From: Breviolum minutum Mf 1.05b.01
Taxonomy: Eukaryota > Sar > Dinophyceae > Suessiales > Symbiodiniaceae
Direction of reading: 5' to 3'
DNA length: 64,000 bases
Assembly: GCA_000507305.1 (NCBI GenBank)
Contig: DF239432.1
Location: 143,557-207,556 of the forward strand
A program made the position numbers and the translations under genes. The notes under the pieces are model-generated. The model was not told the DNA's origin and ran no database searches. It saw only the letters and a list, made by a program, of their open reading frames with translations. Positions 22,190 through 32,547 of the stretch are shown here, in pieces (the stretch's first letter is position 1; the number at the start of each line of letters is the position of its first letter).

Positions 22190-23780
22190 CTATTTAGACA
22201 GGTCAAGTTTATCCAACACACAGTCCAAATTCAAGAAAGTTTCTCTGCACCCTAGTGCTTTAAGTTGCGTGAAAACAAATCGAGATGGATCGTCAGCAAT
22301 ATTAGAAATCGATGGTACGCGACTGTACCACTGCAGAACTTTGGATGTAGATTCCAATTTCAAAATCTCTTTCAAGATGCAAACGCCGACACAGTTTGAA
22401 GAGTGGCAAGATATCAACGCATCTCTGACTCCATTATTGTCAACGAAGGAGATTACTTGAGCTCCACTGAAAAGGCAAGACCACAGTCTGAAAGCCCTCA
22501 GTACAGCAAGGAACTCCAACTCGAAGATTATAGTGTCGGCTTTGTTCGGATTCAATCGACTGATGTTTTCTGAAGTCAACTTGCAAGAAAAGTAATGTGT
22601 TGGTTTTCCTGCAGGATTAACAAATACACCTCCAATGCCTGCTTCAGGTGTGCCCTGTCCAGGTTCGAAAGATGCATCAGTGAAAATCATCCATGTTCTG
22701 TTTGAAGCTTCGGCAAGAATTCTTGGTTCATCGCAAGTCAACATGGCAAGATACAAACTCAATGCACTGACTGCTTTTGGGGATAGCTTTTGACCAACCT
22801 TGCTGTATGCGTGTTCAGTCACAACAGCTAAGCAAGTCCTAGATATCCTGCCGAAAAGTTGACCTGCGGAGAATTGCATACGACCTCTTAGTTTTAGCGC
22901 ATCTCGATGTGCAAGATTCTTAGACTCCAAGATTGCCTTTATTGCTGATGCGAGTTCTGTCTTTCTCGTCTGGGTATTGTCAAACCTGACTATGCCACGA
23001 TGCAAATCAGCAAGGTTCACAAGGACGCCTAAGCCCAAAAGACTGAATAGACAATGGATGGAACTTGAAACAGACTTTGATTCTTGTTGTGGGCATACCT
23101 AACGAAATCATCGAAGTAGTTGGTCCACAGCACATTGAATACTTTAAGTCCCAAGAACCATATACTGGCTGCAATCGCAGGAATGCGTGGACTGCAGCAA
23201 TGCTGCCAAATGGCAATGCAACCAACCGAAATGCTTTAACCTTCTTAGCCTTTGGATCAAACACACCAATGTAAGAAAAAGGAATTGATGCTGGCGATAT
23301 TGCACATTGTCTGTATGCAGACTTGAGGTCAAAGACCCTTCCCTGCCACCCGGACCTCACGCAAAGGCTCAGCAAACCTCCAACAAAGAGTATGCGGTCT
23401 AGGTGTTTCATGAGTTTGGATGGACCCATTTACTGACGACCCAGTGAAGTCATCAACACAGCGTATCTTGCCGTTCTGCCTGATGCCGAATCTCCTACTG
23501 ATAGGCGAAGTTGACGGAATCACCTCAAGATCAAATGGGCCTTCGGCCAAACCACTCTGCACTTCATCCAACGTCTGTTGCCACACTGAACTGTTGACTT
23601 CCTCGTCTTCAGATATTATGGCACTATGCTGCACTAACGGTCTCTCTCCTCTAGCTATTGAATTCAGCTCTTCTTCAGTGATGGTTGAAGGTGAAAACTT
23701 TGTAGGCCACAATCCACATGGCGGGATATTTCCAGTTAACTTTGTGCCATTAACTAGCGCGTTCCTATTGCCTCCTTGTT
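22190..23780 (-). pseudogene. Element D, 3' part: reverse transcriptase and RNase H, frameshifted
   Basis: The order on the minus strand is a linker ending LTGNIPP...KFSPSTITEEEL, then the RT fingers/palm. These include KIRCVDDFTGS, GRVFDLKSAYRQC with the first catalytic Asp, VALPFGSIAAVHAFLR, and YFDDF as the YxDD box. RNase H follows: IFTDASF (Asp), ELEFLAVLRAF (Glu), SFVDNNG (Asp), SNIADDPSRF (Asp). The parts lie in three frames (pieces ending at 23329, 23007 and 22190), so the copy is broken. The SNIADDPSR ending and lack of an integrase resemble DIRS-type or other dinoflagellate RT elements. Its 5' part seems to be at 30150-30610, with element C in between. Confidence 0.82.
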
Positions 23781-24032
23781 GGTTTAGTTGTCAAACACCG
23801 CGTGCGCAATTACTTAGTACGCAGTATTATTTAAATTAAATTCATATATAATATCTTTCATATACAACTTGCAAATAACACGACATGCAACGAAGCAGCG
23901 ATTTAAATTCAACTTTTTCCTTTAGTTATTTCTCGAGGTCGGGGGTTGAAATCACGGAGACCCAAATAGTCATAGGTCAGATCAAAGCCCAAATTTTCAT
24001 AGGCCATGCGAGATAGTTCTCACCCCCGTCTT
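23781..24032. other. Junction D/C and AT-rich 3' tail of element C
   Basis: On the minus strand this follows the stop of the large C polyprotein. It contains an AT-rich stretch (about 23825-23930) and then reaches element D sequence at about 23780. I see no coding. The exact boundary and any target-site duplication cannot be fixed by eye. Confidence 0.5.
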
Positions 24033-27000
24033 TCATCGAGCTAACAACTCATCAAAGGATTTAGTTTGCAAACGCCGCATGATAGCATCACTCAAAACTA
24101 TGTCACCTTTGGGAGTTCCACGCACGAGCTCACATGCTTTAAGGTGCTCACCTCGGGATGGTAAATCAGCAATGTTGCTCTGAGATGCAACCCGTTCATA
24201 CCAAGCTCCTGTAGGTTGTGATGCATCTATGAAAGAAATCTCACGGACTATGAGGAACATGCTCAAAGAAGGGCTGGCACCTTTAATCAAAGAAAACCTT
24301 GCAGCTTCGTTGTCAATAAACCAAAGGGATGGTCTGTTCATCAAGGTGTCGCTGTACCGAAATCTCAAGACTAAAACGGCATATGCTTCGGCCTGAGATA
24401 TAATCTGTTCACCTGACAATGCTTGCCACGCTGAAATCAAACTACGATCTATTGATCCCCAATGCACCACTGTAAGCCCACTGTGCCGGTCAAACAAGAT
24501 GGCTCCCCAAGTTGCAGAACCACCTTCAAAGGCAGCATCCGTGTACACGATCAGTGGGGTCTTCACCTCAAAGCAGCGAACGATACGAGGTTGCAGAGCC
24601 TCAAGCATTTTGCATGTGCTGTCAACTATCGCTGCAACTTGTGATTTATCATATCGCCATTGTTCGTAGTTGCTCAGAAGATATGTGGGAAATTTGATTG
24701 CACGGCCCATGAAAAACCTACCAGCGAAATTCAAGAGCCCTTGTAGCACCGAAATATCATGACTGCTAAACCTGCCAGCATCCCGGCATGATTGCAGCAT
24801 CCGGACTATCCTCTCAACTCGACCACTCTTGTTTTGCACCTTGAAGACTCCACCAAACAATGTAGATAGATCAAATTCAACACCCAGTACTGACATCACT
24901 GATCCAAAGGGAGTTGCCTTTTTGCCCACCACTGCGTGTTGCCAACCAAGTAAGTCGAGCAGCGTATTAAGCAAGATGGTAGTCCCATGGCTCAGGTTGC
25001 TGTATTCAACAACAGGAAAGTCATCGTAGAAAACAGATGCCAACACGTTGAATTTGCGTACCAGTATTGCCCATAAAGCTCTCGTAAGCTTAATGAAGGC
25101 GAAGACCGATGCTGAAGCTCCAAAAGGTAATGACCGACTCACAAAGGCCCACGTACCGCAAGTTTTGCGTACTCCCAAAACACTGTGATGCAATGAACTT
25201 GGCAAGATACCCACTTGCTTGTAAGCCTTACTCAAATCAACTCCTCGGCCCACCAAAGAAACTTCGCCCTTTACCGATGGATGCTTCCAGCCCGTCAAGA
25301 CTTCACCCGTGCTGAGTCGCACGTGTACTTCATCTCCACCAGTGTGAAGCTCGCCAAGAAAAACCAAGAAGCAACTCAAGAAGTCAGTGTCATGTAGATC
25401 CAAATACGAGGATGACCCAAAAGCATCATTGATGTTGGAAGCCTTGAAGTTGTCGATGACACGTGGTTTCCGTTCTTCACCTTGAAAGAAGATAAACCTG
25501 GGAGTCATACTCCAATCCTCCGTCTCAAGCTTTGAAGTCACAGCGTCTTCATCGTAGTATGGTCCTTCAAGAAAGCCCAACTCCACTTCAGCCATCGTCT
25601 CGTCCCAAAGGGTTTGGGCCGACTCTCTCTCTTCATCCCCAAAAGGTCTCGTCATCACCGATTTGCGTTGCCATTTAGCAGATTTGTCCAAACACTCCAC
25701 CGTGGTGATTGGTGGATTCCATCTCTTGGCAAAAAGTTTCGATTCGGTTTCCCAGCCTGTCAATGGGACTCCATCTCTCAAGAAGGCTACAACGTTCATG
25801 TCTTCGAAGTTCACCTCTTGCACTGTTATCTTGGCAAGCGATGGGTTCATCCTATCATGAAGCACCTTCTCATCTAGCTTCAAGTCATTCGCCATCTTCA
25901 AACAGTCTTTCATAGCTTCATTTCGCAATCTAGCCACCTCGTACATACCTTTTGTGACCACGTTGAAAGCTGCTCGTTTCAAGTCATCTGGAACACCTTC
26001 GGTCGATTCAACAGGGTGAGGCAATTGGAGAGCACATTGAACATGCTCTTCATAACTTCGAAATATTCCCACCTCGAACTGTTTTCGCTTCTCACCGCCG
26101 TTGTTTGTAGAAACTGTTCGCAGGACTTTGCAAGGCGCATTGTTTGCAACATGGTCAACCGTCTGAATAGCAGAAAATTCTGGAATCAATTGTTTGTGTT
26201 TGATGGCCTGATTGCTTGTCTTAGCCAGAGTGTCAAGGCGAAACTGTTTGGTTGTAAATTCCAACCTCTGTTTGTAAACCAATGTAGCAAGCAAATCAAT
26301 GTATCTGGAACACAAAAGTGCTGGATACTCTGCTTCGGCAGCGGTTGCAAAGGCCCATTGGCCTGAGGATTGTTGCACTCCCCAAGGCAAGTGTTCGTGG
26401 CCTCCATCACATTCACATGCCAAAGGTTGTAGGCATGGCGTTGAAGACAAGAGCTTTGTATATTTATCTCTCTTGCCACCGTGCATGCAGCCTGCATAGA
26501 CAATTTCATGCATAGAAAAGTACCAATCAATGAAGCCCTTGTTGTTGGTTTGTTTCACGAGTAAGGCTAAAAGTGGCCAAAGCCAGCTCCGAACAGGGTT
26601 TTCGACAACCACAATCACTCCACATAGATAGCTTTGCAGCATAACTTTCACGGCTGTTCTGTAAACTTGATTCGCTGCATCAACTTTTTGTTGATCCTTC
26701 TTTGACAAGTTTTTCAATCCCAATAGCGCCTGTGCATCACGCAAAGGCACAGGTTCTGGAGCTCCTCTGGCTTTCTTCGCAGCTGGAATTGCTTGTTCAC
26801 GGGCACGAGAACACGTGCCACATGGCAAGCCCATGTGGCAGGCTATTGGGTCCATTTCGTGAATCATTGAATTCAAAAGTCCGGCACTCTCTGGATGTGA
26901 CATATCCACTTCCAAGATCCTACACTTGGGTGAAAATCGATTCCTGTGGAAGTCGACGGGAAACACTTGAAAGCCACGTTTTTGGGCTGCAGCACTAAGC

Positions 27001-27126
27001 GCTGCAGATCCTGCACATAGCTCCAGGAAAACAACAGGGGCTGGTGATTTACCAGGCGTTGGTTCCAAAATAGTATTGTCATGCACTGTTGAAGAAATTC
27101 CGTCATGCACTGTGTCTGCATTGTGT
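24033..27126 (-). CDS. Element C pol: methyltransferase-like, reverse transcriptase and RNase H polyprotein
   Basis: The open frame has 1025 codons from a GTG at 27110. There is no ATG nearby, and the frame is the same as the gag-like ORF upstream with one TGA between them. Residues about 25-190 look like a C5-methyltransferase fold: FLELCAGSAALS (motif I), VDFHRN, LEVDMS, GLPCGTCSRAR (PC of motif IV) and VVVENP (motif VI). RT follows from about residue 560: RVIDNFKASN, GRGVDLSKAYKQV, SLPFGASASVFAF, SVFYDDF. RNase H is from about residue 850: IVYTDAAFE, QAEAYAVLVLRF, WFIDNEAAR, SNIADLPSRG, all four acidic residues present. There is no internal stop, so it may be functional. A host-derived or bacterial-type methyltransferase used by the element is inference. 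Confidence 0.85.
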
Positions 27127-28316
27127 CAGTGGTTGCACTCTGAATAAGGTCTGTCCTTGTGGCATCCCTTGAAATAGCACTTGTGAAGGCCATTGTTGCA
27201 TCGCTTCTTACGTTGGTGATAGCACTGACCAGTCTGATATCGTAGACACAGAAATTTTCCATCCGGCATCTTGCTCACACAATTGTTGGGCATGTTTTTC
27301 AAAAGGTCAGCAATGGATGGTCCTTTGCCTTTATTACCTTTACCTTTTCCCGGATTGTCGCCTTTTCCTTTGGCACTTCCAGGATTCTCTGAAACTTTGT
27401 CTCTGACAGGAGGGTTGGACTGTTGGGAAGCTGGCAGAGGATTCATGTAACACACCGCTTCTGACGAATCCATGTACTTCTGAAAGAAAGCATCAAGTGG
27501 TGCTGGACTGCCAGCAACAATCCTGAGTTCACCACGGGAGTGTTGAGATACGATCGTGAAAAGCTCCTTGTCAGCAGCCAAAACCTGTTGAATGCTCACG
27601 AACTTATATCCTGCAGGAGGTTGTTTTTGCAATGCTCGAAACATAGTGTTGTGCCAAAGTTCCATTGCTGTAAATGATAAAATTCCAACCTGATCAAAAG
27701 CAAGAGAACGTCTAGTGAGAGCATTCCTCAACTTGGTCTCACCTGCCACATCACACTGCAGTTCCACACTTCTTTTACTCAACCTGATGTTCCCGTCATT
27801 GTTGAATGCAAGAACTGGTTCAGCTTTGTCTTTTACGATCTCTTGTTCTCTACTCATGCACTTCTCAGGGCCCAGGTAAGAAAGGCAGTTTTCCTCTAAC
27901 ATAGATTGTATCTTGTCAATCAAAGAGTGTGCAGGCTCACTATGAGAATCAATAATCACACCTTTGAGCTCGTCGCGTTGCCTCTTCAGCCTGAGCATAC
28001 GTTCTGCCAGAGGAACTTGCTTGGGCGGATCAGATGAAGAACGTTCGACCCTGTTCCGCAAGTCACTCATGGCAACTGCATGTGATTCAAACCATAGACG
28101 TCTGAAGCCTACCATCTCAGGTGTCGTGACAGGCCTTTCCATGATTGCTTCAATTGCTTCTTTAAATTCCTTTTCATCGGATGAACTGGGATTATTCGGA
28201 GCAATGAATGCATACTGACCAAATGTTGCAACATTTGACTCACCCAGTTTAGCAATGACCTCTTCTGCCACTCCAATCTCCTCGGCACGAGCTTTGAATG
28301 CAGCCTTTGACTCCAT
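27126..28316 (-). CDS. Element C gag-like protein with C-terminal CCCH-type fingers
   Basis: The ATG at 28316 starts MESKAAFKARAEEIG; the frame is open a little further upstream. The N-terminal two thirds are unrecognised. A Lys/Gly-rich linker (KGKGDNPGKGKGNKGKG) precedes a cysteine/histidine cluster, CLRYQTGQCYHQRKKRCNNG then LHKCYFKGCHKDRPYSECNH, resembling a nucleocapsid or CCCH finger. It ends CNH-TGA. The next codons continue in the same frame into the RT polyprotein, as in gag-pol pairs joined by stop readthrough. The finger suggests RNA binding; the assignment as gag rests on position and finger only. Confidence 0.72.
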   Translation of the reverse strand: MESKAAFKARAEEIGVAEEVIAKLGESNVATFGQYAFIAPNNPSSSDEKEFKEAIEAIMERPVTTPEMVGFRRLWFESHAVAMSDLRNRVERSSSDPPKQVPLAERMLRLKRQRDELKGVIIDSHSEPAHSLIDKIQSMLEENCLSYLGPEKCMSREQEIVKDKAEPVLAFNNDGNIRLSKRSVELQCDVAGETKLRNALTRRSLAFDQVGILSFTAMELWHNTMFRALQKQPPAGYKFVSIQQVLAADKELFTIVSQHSRGELRIVAGSPAPLDAFFQKYMDSSEAVCYMNPLPASQQSNPPVRDKVSENPGSAKGKGDNPGKGKGNKGKGPSIADLLKNMPNNCVSKMPDGKFLCLRYQTGQCYHQRKKRCNNGLHKCYFKGCHKDRPYSECNH

Positions 28317-28338
28317 CACGCCCGGAGGTGAAATCCTG

Positions 28339-29547
28339 TTAAGAAAAGTGCACTTGCAAACGGGCAATAAAGATCATCACGTCAATGATGGCAAAATTGC
28401 ACCCGGTACGGGGTGAAAGTTTAGCTGACTCAGAAAAAGATACTGGTTGAAACGTATGTAGTGAAGTCCACAAGTTCAAGTGTGCATCAGCTATGCACTT
28501 CTCCAACAGAAACACATGATCTGTAGTCAGTGGCGGAGCTTGACGAAGCGGCCTCTTCGCCTTAGCCATCAGCCTTGCAGCACCCAGCGACCTCGTAGAG
28601 AGAAACACAGGTACAGGATTGACCAAATATCTAAAGCAACCATCGAAGAAACCAATTGCTTTTGTGAATGCAATCCCCGCTGTAGGTCCACGATTGTCAT
28701 CTTGAAGGTGCTTCAGAAAGTTGTACACATCAGGCTCTTTAGGAGCCATAGGACGACCTGCTCCATGGATAATGACCCACCTGGCCAACTTGTGGTAGGT
28801 AGCTATGTGTTTTGCACATGTGCTAACTGCCTTCTTCCCAAGGCAGTCTCTCAAGGTTTGCAGAATCTCCTCTTGCGCTACAAGTCGACCAGCAGTATCC
28901 AACATGGTACGTCCTGCACCCGAATGTTCTGGACAAAACAAAATGATCTCCCGAAGCTTTCTTAGTGCAAGGTCAAAGAGATGGTCATCACTGCTAGCAA
29001 GTTTGGCAGCTTTCAAACGACGCCTCGCCAGTGTTGTAGGACGAGTAGCCCTCTCCGACTCAACACTAACCAAAGACAAGCTAGCCTCCATCCTGCCAAT
29101 CATAGGTAATGAAGGTCCTTGAAACGAGGAGCTAGCAGACATGCCCTTCCAGAAGCTATCCCAAGGAGTTGAAATGTCTCGGCGTTCAGACTTCAGAGTT
29201 TCATCAAAAACCAAGAAATCCGTTGTCCCACTCAAAGCTCGGCTATCGAAGTGTTGACCGTCAATATTGGTAAACCCCTCAAACTTTCGCTTAGCTTGAA
29301 CTTTTGGTGTAGGCTCAATGTATACAAAAGAATCAGACCTGTCATCAAAACTGTTGCCATCAATGTTGAAACGACTTGCTGCACTCTCTGAATACAAACC
29401 GAGATCATCATGAAAACTTTCGTCAGGGAAATCAGCATCAAGATTGACGCCATCTAACGATCTGTCTAACTCTTCTTCCATATCAGCAAACTCACCATGA
29501 CTTACATCGGCAGCATCATCAAGAGTCTCAACGAATTCAGAACTCAT
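28339..29547 (-). CDS. Element C tyrosine-recombinase-like protein, catalytic part missing
   Basis: 402 codons. The first 150 residues are acidic and unrecognised. Residues about 225-330 (LQTLRDCLGKKAVSTCAKHI then ATYHKLARWVIIHGAGRPMA and VYNFLKHLQ) look like the helical core-binding domain of tyrosine recombinases in dinoflagellate mobile elements. A linker with RPLRQAPPL follows. The expected catalytic region (Arg, His-x-x-Arg, Tyr) is absent, and the frame ends at ARLQVHFS. So this is either a truncated recombinase or a DNA-binding derivative, or the rest is spliced in. It starts 11 nt inside the preceding finger ORF. Confidence 0.5.
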   Translation of the reverse strand: MSSEFVETLDDAADVSHGEFADMEEELDRSLDGVNLDADFPDESFHDDLGLYSESAASRFNIDGNSFDDRSDSFVYIEPTPKVQAKRKFEGFTNIDGQHFDSRALSGTTDFLVFDETLKSERRDISTPWDSFWKGMSASSSFQGPSLPMIGRMEASLSLVSVESERATRPTTLARRRLKAAKLASSDDHLFDLALRKLREIILFCPEHSGAGRTMLDTAGRLVAQEEILQTLRDCLGKKAVSTCAKHIATYHKLARWVIIHGAGRPMAPKEPDVYNFLKHLQDDNRGPTAGIAFTKAIGFFDGCFRYLVNPVPVFLSTRSLGAARLMAKAKRPLRQAPPLTTDHVFLLEKCIADAHLNLWTSLHTFQPVSFSESAKLSPRTGCNFAIIDVMIFIARLQVHFS

Positions 29548-29809
29548 CCTCGCCTATGACGAGCTCGAAACAGGTATGATGTCTGTGTCCAGCCTTGTGC
29601 CTGGTGCACCACCTTCGACACCAATCGCAGTACTGATCACAGCTATGAGGCACAAATGACTCTTCCGTAAAACCAGGGTTTTCAGGCTCAGGATTTGTAG
29701 GAGCTGCAGGTTGGAAATTCAAACGATTGTGCAACTCCACCCAGATATTGTGCAGTAACAGCAAAAGGTCAGCACTACTTAGCTGTCTCAAATCTGCATT
29801 GACATCCAT
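29537..29809 (-). CDS. Element C small Cys/His-finger protein
   Basis: Starting at an ATG around 29809 (MDVNADLRQLSSADLLLLLH), it ends in CDQYCDWCRRWCTRHKAGHR followed by HHTC. That is a dense Cys/His cluster suited to zinc binding. The frame is open further upstream, but the earlier part looks like leader. Its end overlaps the start of the recombinase-like ORF by 11 nt, so the four C ORFs form a compact series. Confidence 0.6.
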   Translation of the reverse strand: MDVNADLRQLSSADLLLLLHNIWVELHNRLNFQPAAPTNPEPENPGFTEESFVPHSCDQYCDWCRRWCTRHKAGHRHHTCFELVIGEDEF

Positions 29810-30149
29810 GAACCGCTCACACCCCCGGTTGCGAAAAATCAACCTCAAAATTTCAAGAGGTCCCACCCACACCAACCCTTGAAATGAAAAATGCCGATAT
29901 AAAAGGATTGGTATTTCAAATGAAATCCGACTTCTTGATTTGTGTTGTGTCATTCATGCGCAGGGGCTCATGCAATCAAGACATCAACTGTACCACAACA
30001 AGAAGCACAACTGAAAAGCGGAAGTTTCAAAAAGTTTGGAGGTAAACCTCCTACTTTTATTTTCAAGCCAACAAGTACGCAAAAAGAATTTTTGCTAGGC
30101 AACAAGGAACAACGGTTTACGAGTACGACACCAAACATCAACAACCGCT
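29810..30149. other. Leader of element C and C/D junction
   Basis: This interval lies between the first C ORF and the upstream fragment of element D. It contains a plus-strand open frame (29942-30151) ending FTSTTPNINNR, which I cannot assign. A 9-base match (CAACAAGGA, about 30101) is the inverse of TCCTTGTTG at about 23782 on the other side of element C; this is too short to call a terminal repeat. Confidence 0.35.
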
Positions 30150-30690
30150 AAGTCATGGTAGTTATATGCACGATTCTTTTTGGACTCAGAACCTTACGAA
30201 CACTTGCATGCAATTTGGACTTCAACTGTTTCTCTTCATCTGCAAACGAACTAGCCTTAGCCAACCAGTATTTTGCATTTTCAGCTCTCTTAGCAACACG
30301 ATCAGCAATGTTGTTCCTATCATAGTACCTGACAACGTCTTGAAGAACTTCAGGAACAACTGATCTCAGCGACATCGGGTGGCCTGCCTTGTGAGCGGCT
30401 GCAATGAACTCCAGCGGTTCCCATGGGATGGCCCACTTCTGCGACACAGCACTGTTTGATCCAATCTGTTTAGACGATTGCTCAGGAGTGGAGATCTGAT
30501 CCCCCCCTTCATTTGATCGACACCAGTTTGGATTGATATCAATCTGGCATGCTTTGGCAGGCTGTTCTGGGGTGATGCAACTTCTGGATTAACTGCAACT
30601 GGTTCATTCAAGTTTTTTTTTTGGGCTCCTGTGCTGTGCTCATCATAACGATAGTGACAGTCTTGGTTGAATGACGTCTTTGTGCATCAA
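30150..30690 (-). pseudogene. Element D, 5' fragment of the RT polyprotein
   Basis: The minus-strand frame runs from about 30600 (CQIDINPNWCRSNEGGDQIS...) through WAIPWEPLEFIAAAHKAGHP and VVRYYDRNNIADRVAKRAEN to KLHASVRKVLSPKRI. It aligns in layout with the pre-RT linker of element C pol (LPHPVESTEGVPDDL... to MNPSLAKI). This is just the part missing upstream of the D fragment at 23780. It stops at a TAG soon after KRI, near the presumed insertion of element C. Confidence 0.65.
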
Positions 30691-30714
30691 ATGCTATACA
30701 CCAAAAAAGGGGGA

Positions 30715-30880
30715 GATACCTAGTGGCACCAACAGCAAACACACAAAAAACCGCCCCAAACCAAACACAAAAACCAAAACAAGAACCCAGCTACTCCCCT
30801 AGAGGTGAAACAGTGAAACTAGCTCTCAGTGATGTCGACCCGGCCCTCAGTACTTCTCTTCCGACAAATAGCTCCACAGA
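30715..30880 (-). repeat. 3' terminus of element A
   Basis: The plus-strand sequence GATACCTAGTGGCACCAA at 30715 is shared with the 3' end of element B at 44221 (GATACCTAGGTGTCACCAA). In both it is followed by an A-rich, C-interrupted stretch (T-rich on the element's sense strand), a GTGAAAC box and a CTCAGTACT-CTC-CCG block. Similarity stops abruptly at GATACC, which I take as the end of the element. Confidence 0.75.
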
Positions 30881-30915
30881 CTCTCAACACCTTGACTACG
30901 TTCCTACTTTAGTGC

Positions 30916-32540
30916 TTACCATTGGTGCCTGTGATGATGGGCCATCTCTTCTTCGTCTTTTCGTAGCTCTGCCTTCTTTGAGTCTTTGAGGTTGTCGTGT
31001 TCTCTGGCTTCTTGGTATGTAACATTCATGGCGATCTCATCCCTACTGATGATCTCCCAGATGCGCTGCTCCACTGCTTCCTCACCAACAAACCAGATAA
31101 CCCCCGCTGTGGTAGCTTTGGCTTCTATCTCTTTCTTGGAATGTTCCCACGTCTTCCATGCCTGCCAATAAGATGTGGGCCCGGGCAAGACAGAGTCATG
31201 GGCATCTTCACCCGGCCGACACGGCCGATTAAGGATAAGCAATTCCTCAAGCCGCCCTGTATGGTAACTAGGCGCGGCATTCCACAGGTGATATTTAATA
31301 GGTGCCACTGTGGCGAAAGATCTCCCCACATGTGGGATACCCCCATTTGCATGCGGATAGAGATAAGCTGATGGGCAGAGGTCTTCTTCAGGTAGTGAGG
31401 GTCAATGTCGGTAATATCAGGCCAAGCAAGCGGCAGTGCAAACACTGCCTCGTACCATGTATCGAGATCTCTTTGGTTGGGCAAACACAGGGATACTTGG
31501 ATGCTTTGCGACTTATTGCCAGCCCATGGGGAGGATGCTTTAGTCAGAAAGACGCCTTTGACTAATCCTTGCCGTAACAGCGGCATGAGTTCCCAATAGG
31601 CAGGGAGAACCAATCCACCCGAATAGAAGCACTGAGCAAATTGACAGAGCTCTTCAAATACTGTCGGTTGTGGAAATGAAGAGTGCGACTGTCACGTGCG
31701 TCTCGGTAGTTCTTCTCATACTTGGCGGGGACATGCTCATCAAACCATTGCGGGAACTGATGGCGAAAGTCTTGCTCTCTGCTCTCCAGCTCCCTAATGA
31801 CTTGTGGCGCAGGAAACCAGATCATCAAAGAGTCGGCTGGGCAGTGACCTCCTATCCAACAGCAACACATGCTACGTCTACAGCCGGAACTCGAGTTTTG
31901 GCACGCCTTGGCTTGGCCACAATTTTCACAAGCCCACTACACGGCCGCTTTCTTTCTCCATCGCCACTGACATTATGTCCAGAGGCAGCATGCAGCAGCT
32001 CCTGGTAAATGGGTTGGACCCAGAAATTTGCACCCAACAGGTGTATGTTTTCCTCATCTGTCAGAGCTCCTTGCGGTGTCCTGGAGGCTCGCAGGGTCCC
32101 AGCAACGAAATCTGCAAGATAGCTAGCCAATGTGAGAGTGAGACTCTTTGCCGCTTGTCGCAGCGCACCAATGGAGTCATCTGGGTTTTTCCTAGAGATA
32201 AGCACCTCCCGCATCCAGCTAGTACCCTGTCCAAGTACTCTACACTTTTCAACAACCTGGCTAAAGGCCATCTGCGAGGTACAGACTCAAAGCACTTCAG
32301 GGTCGCCAGCCCCTTCACAAGTTGGCCATTGTCCACTGAGAAGTCACTACCTACCTCTCGATAGGCCGCTAACATGAGACCATGCTGATGACTGTCTTCA
32401 TTGAGAGGAGTACGAGTAGCATCCTGAAGCAATTCATCCTGTTCATTGCTCGAGTGCTCAGAATCAGTGTAGTCCACGCTGGCCTCTTCTTCATCAACAC
32501 CATATTCCTCCTCTCCTTGCTCCGGTGAGATGACTCCAGG
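30916..32540 (-). pseudogene. Element A ORF3, 3' half, frameshifted
   Basis: Several overlapping frames (pieces at 32477-32061, 32271-31852, 31870-31562, 31613-31125, 31329-30916) together read as one protein with small indels. SLMIWFP, then YRDARDSR, then FPQP..FEELCQFAQCFYSG parallels SLRMWLP, YRDIHQESADR and HVPQYESLASVFYS of element B ORF3 (around 51400-51170). So A and B ORF3 share at least this domain. The last piece reads VEQRIWEIISRDEIAM near the end and stops HHHRHQW. No P-loop is seen, so the helicase of copy B has no recognised counterpart here. Confidence 0.55.
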
Positions 32541-32547
32541 GCGGACT

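Noticed and set aside
23782..30109. 9-base inverted match (TCCTTGTTG / CAACAAGGA) at the two sides of element C as terminal repeats
   Set aside because: Too short and not at matching distances from recognisable ends; expected by chance.
30916..31329. Possible SNF2-type helicase ending in element A (VEQRIWEIISRD)
   Set aside because: Only a short stretch resembles the motif; no Walker A or DExx box is present upstream.
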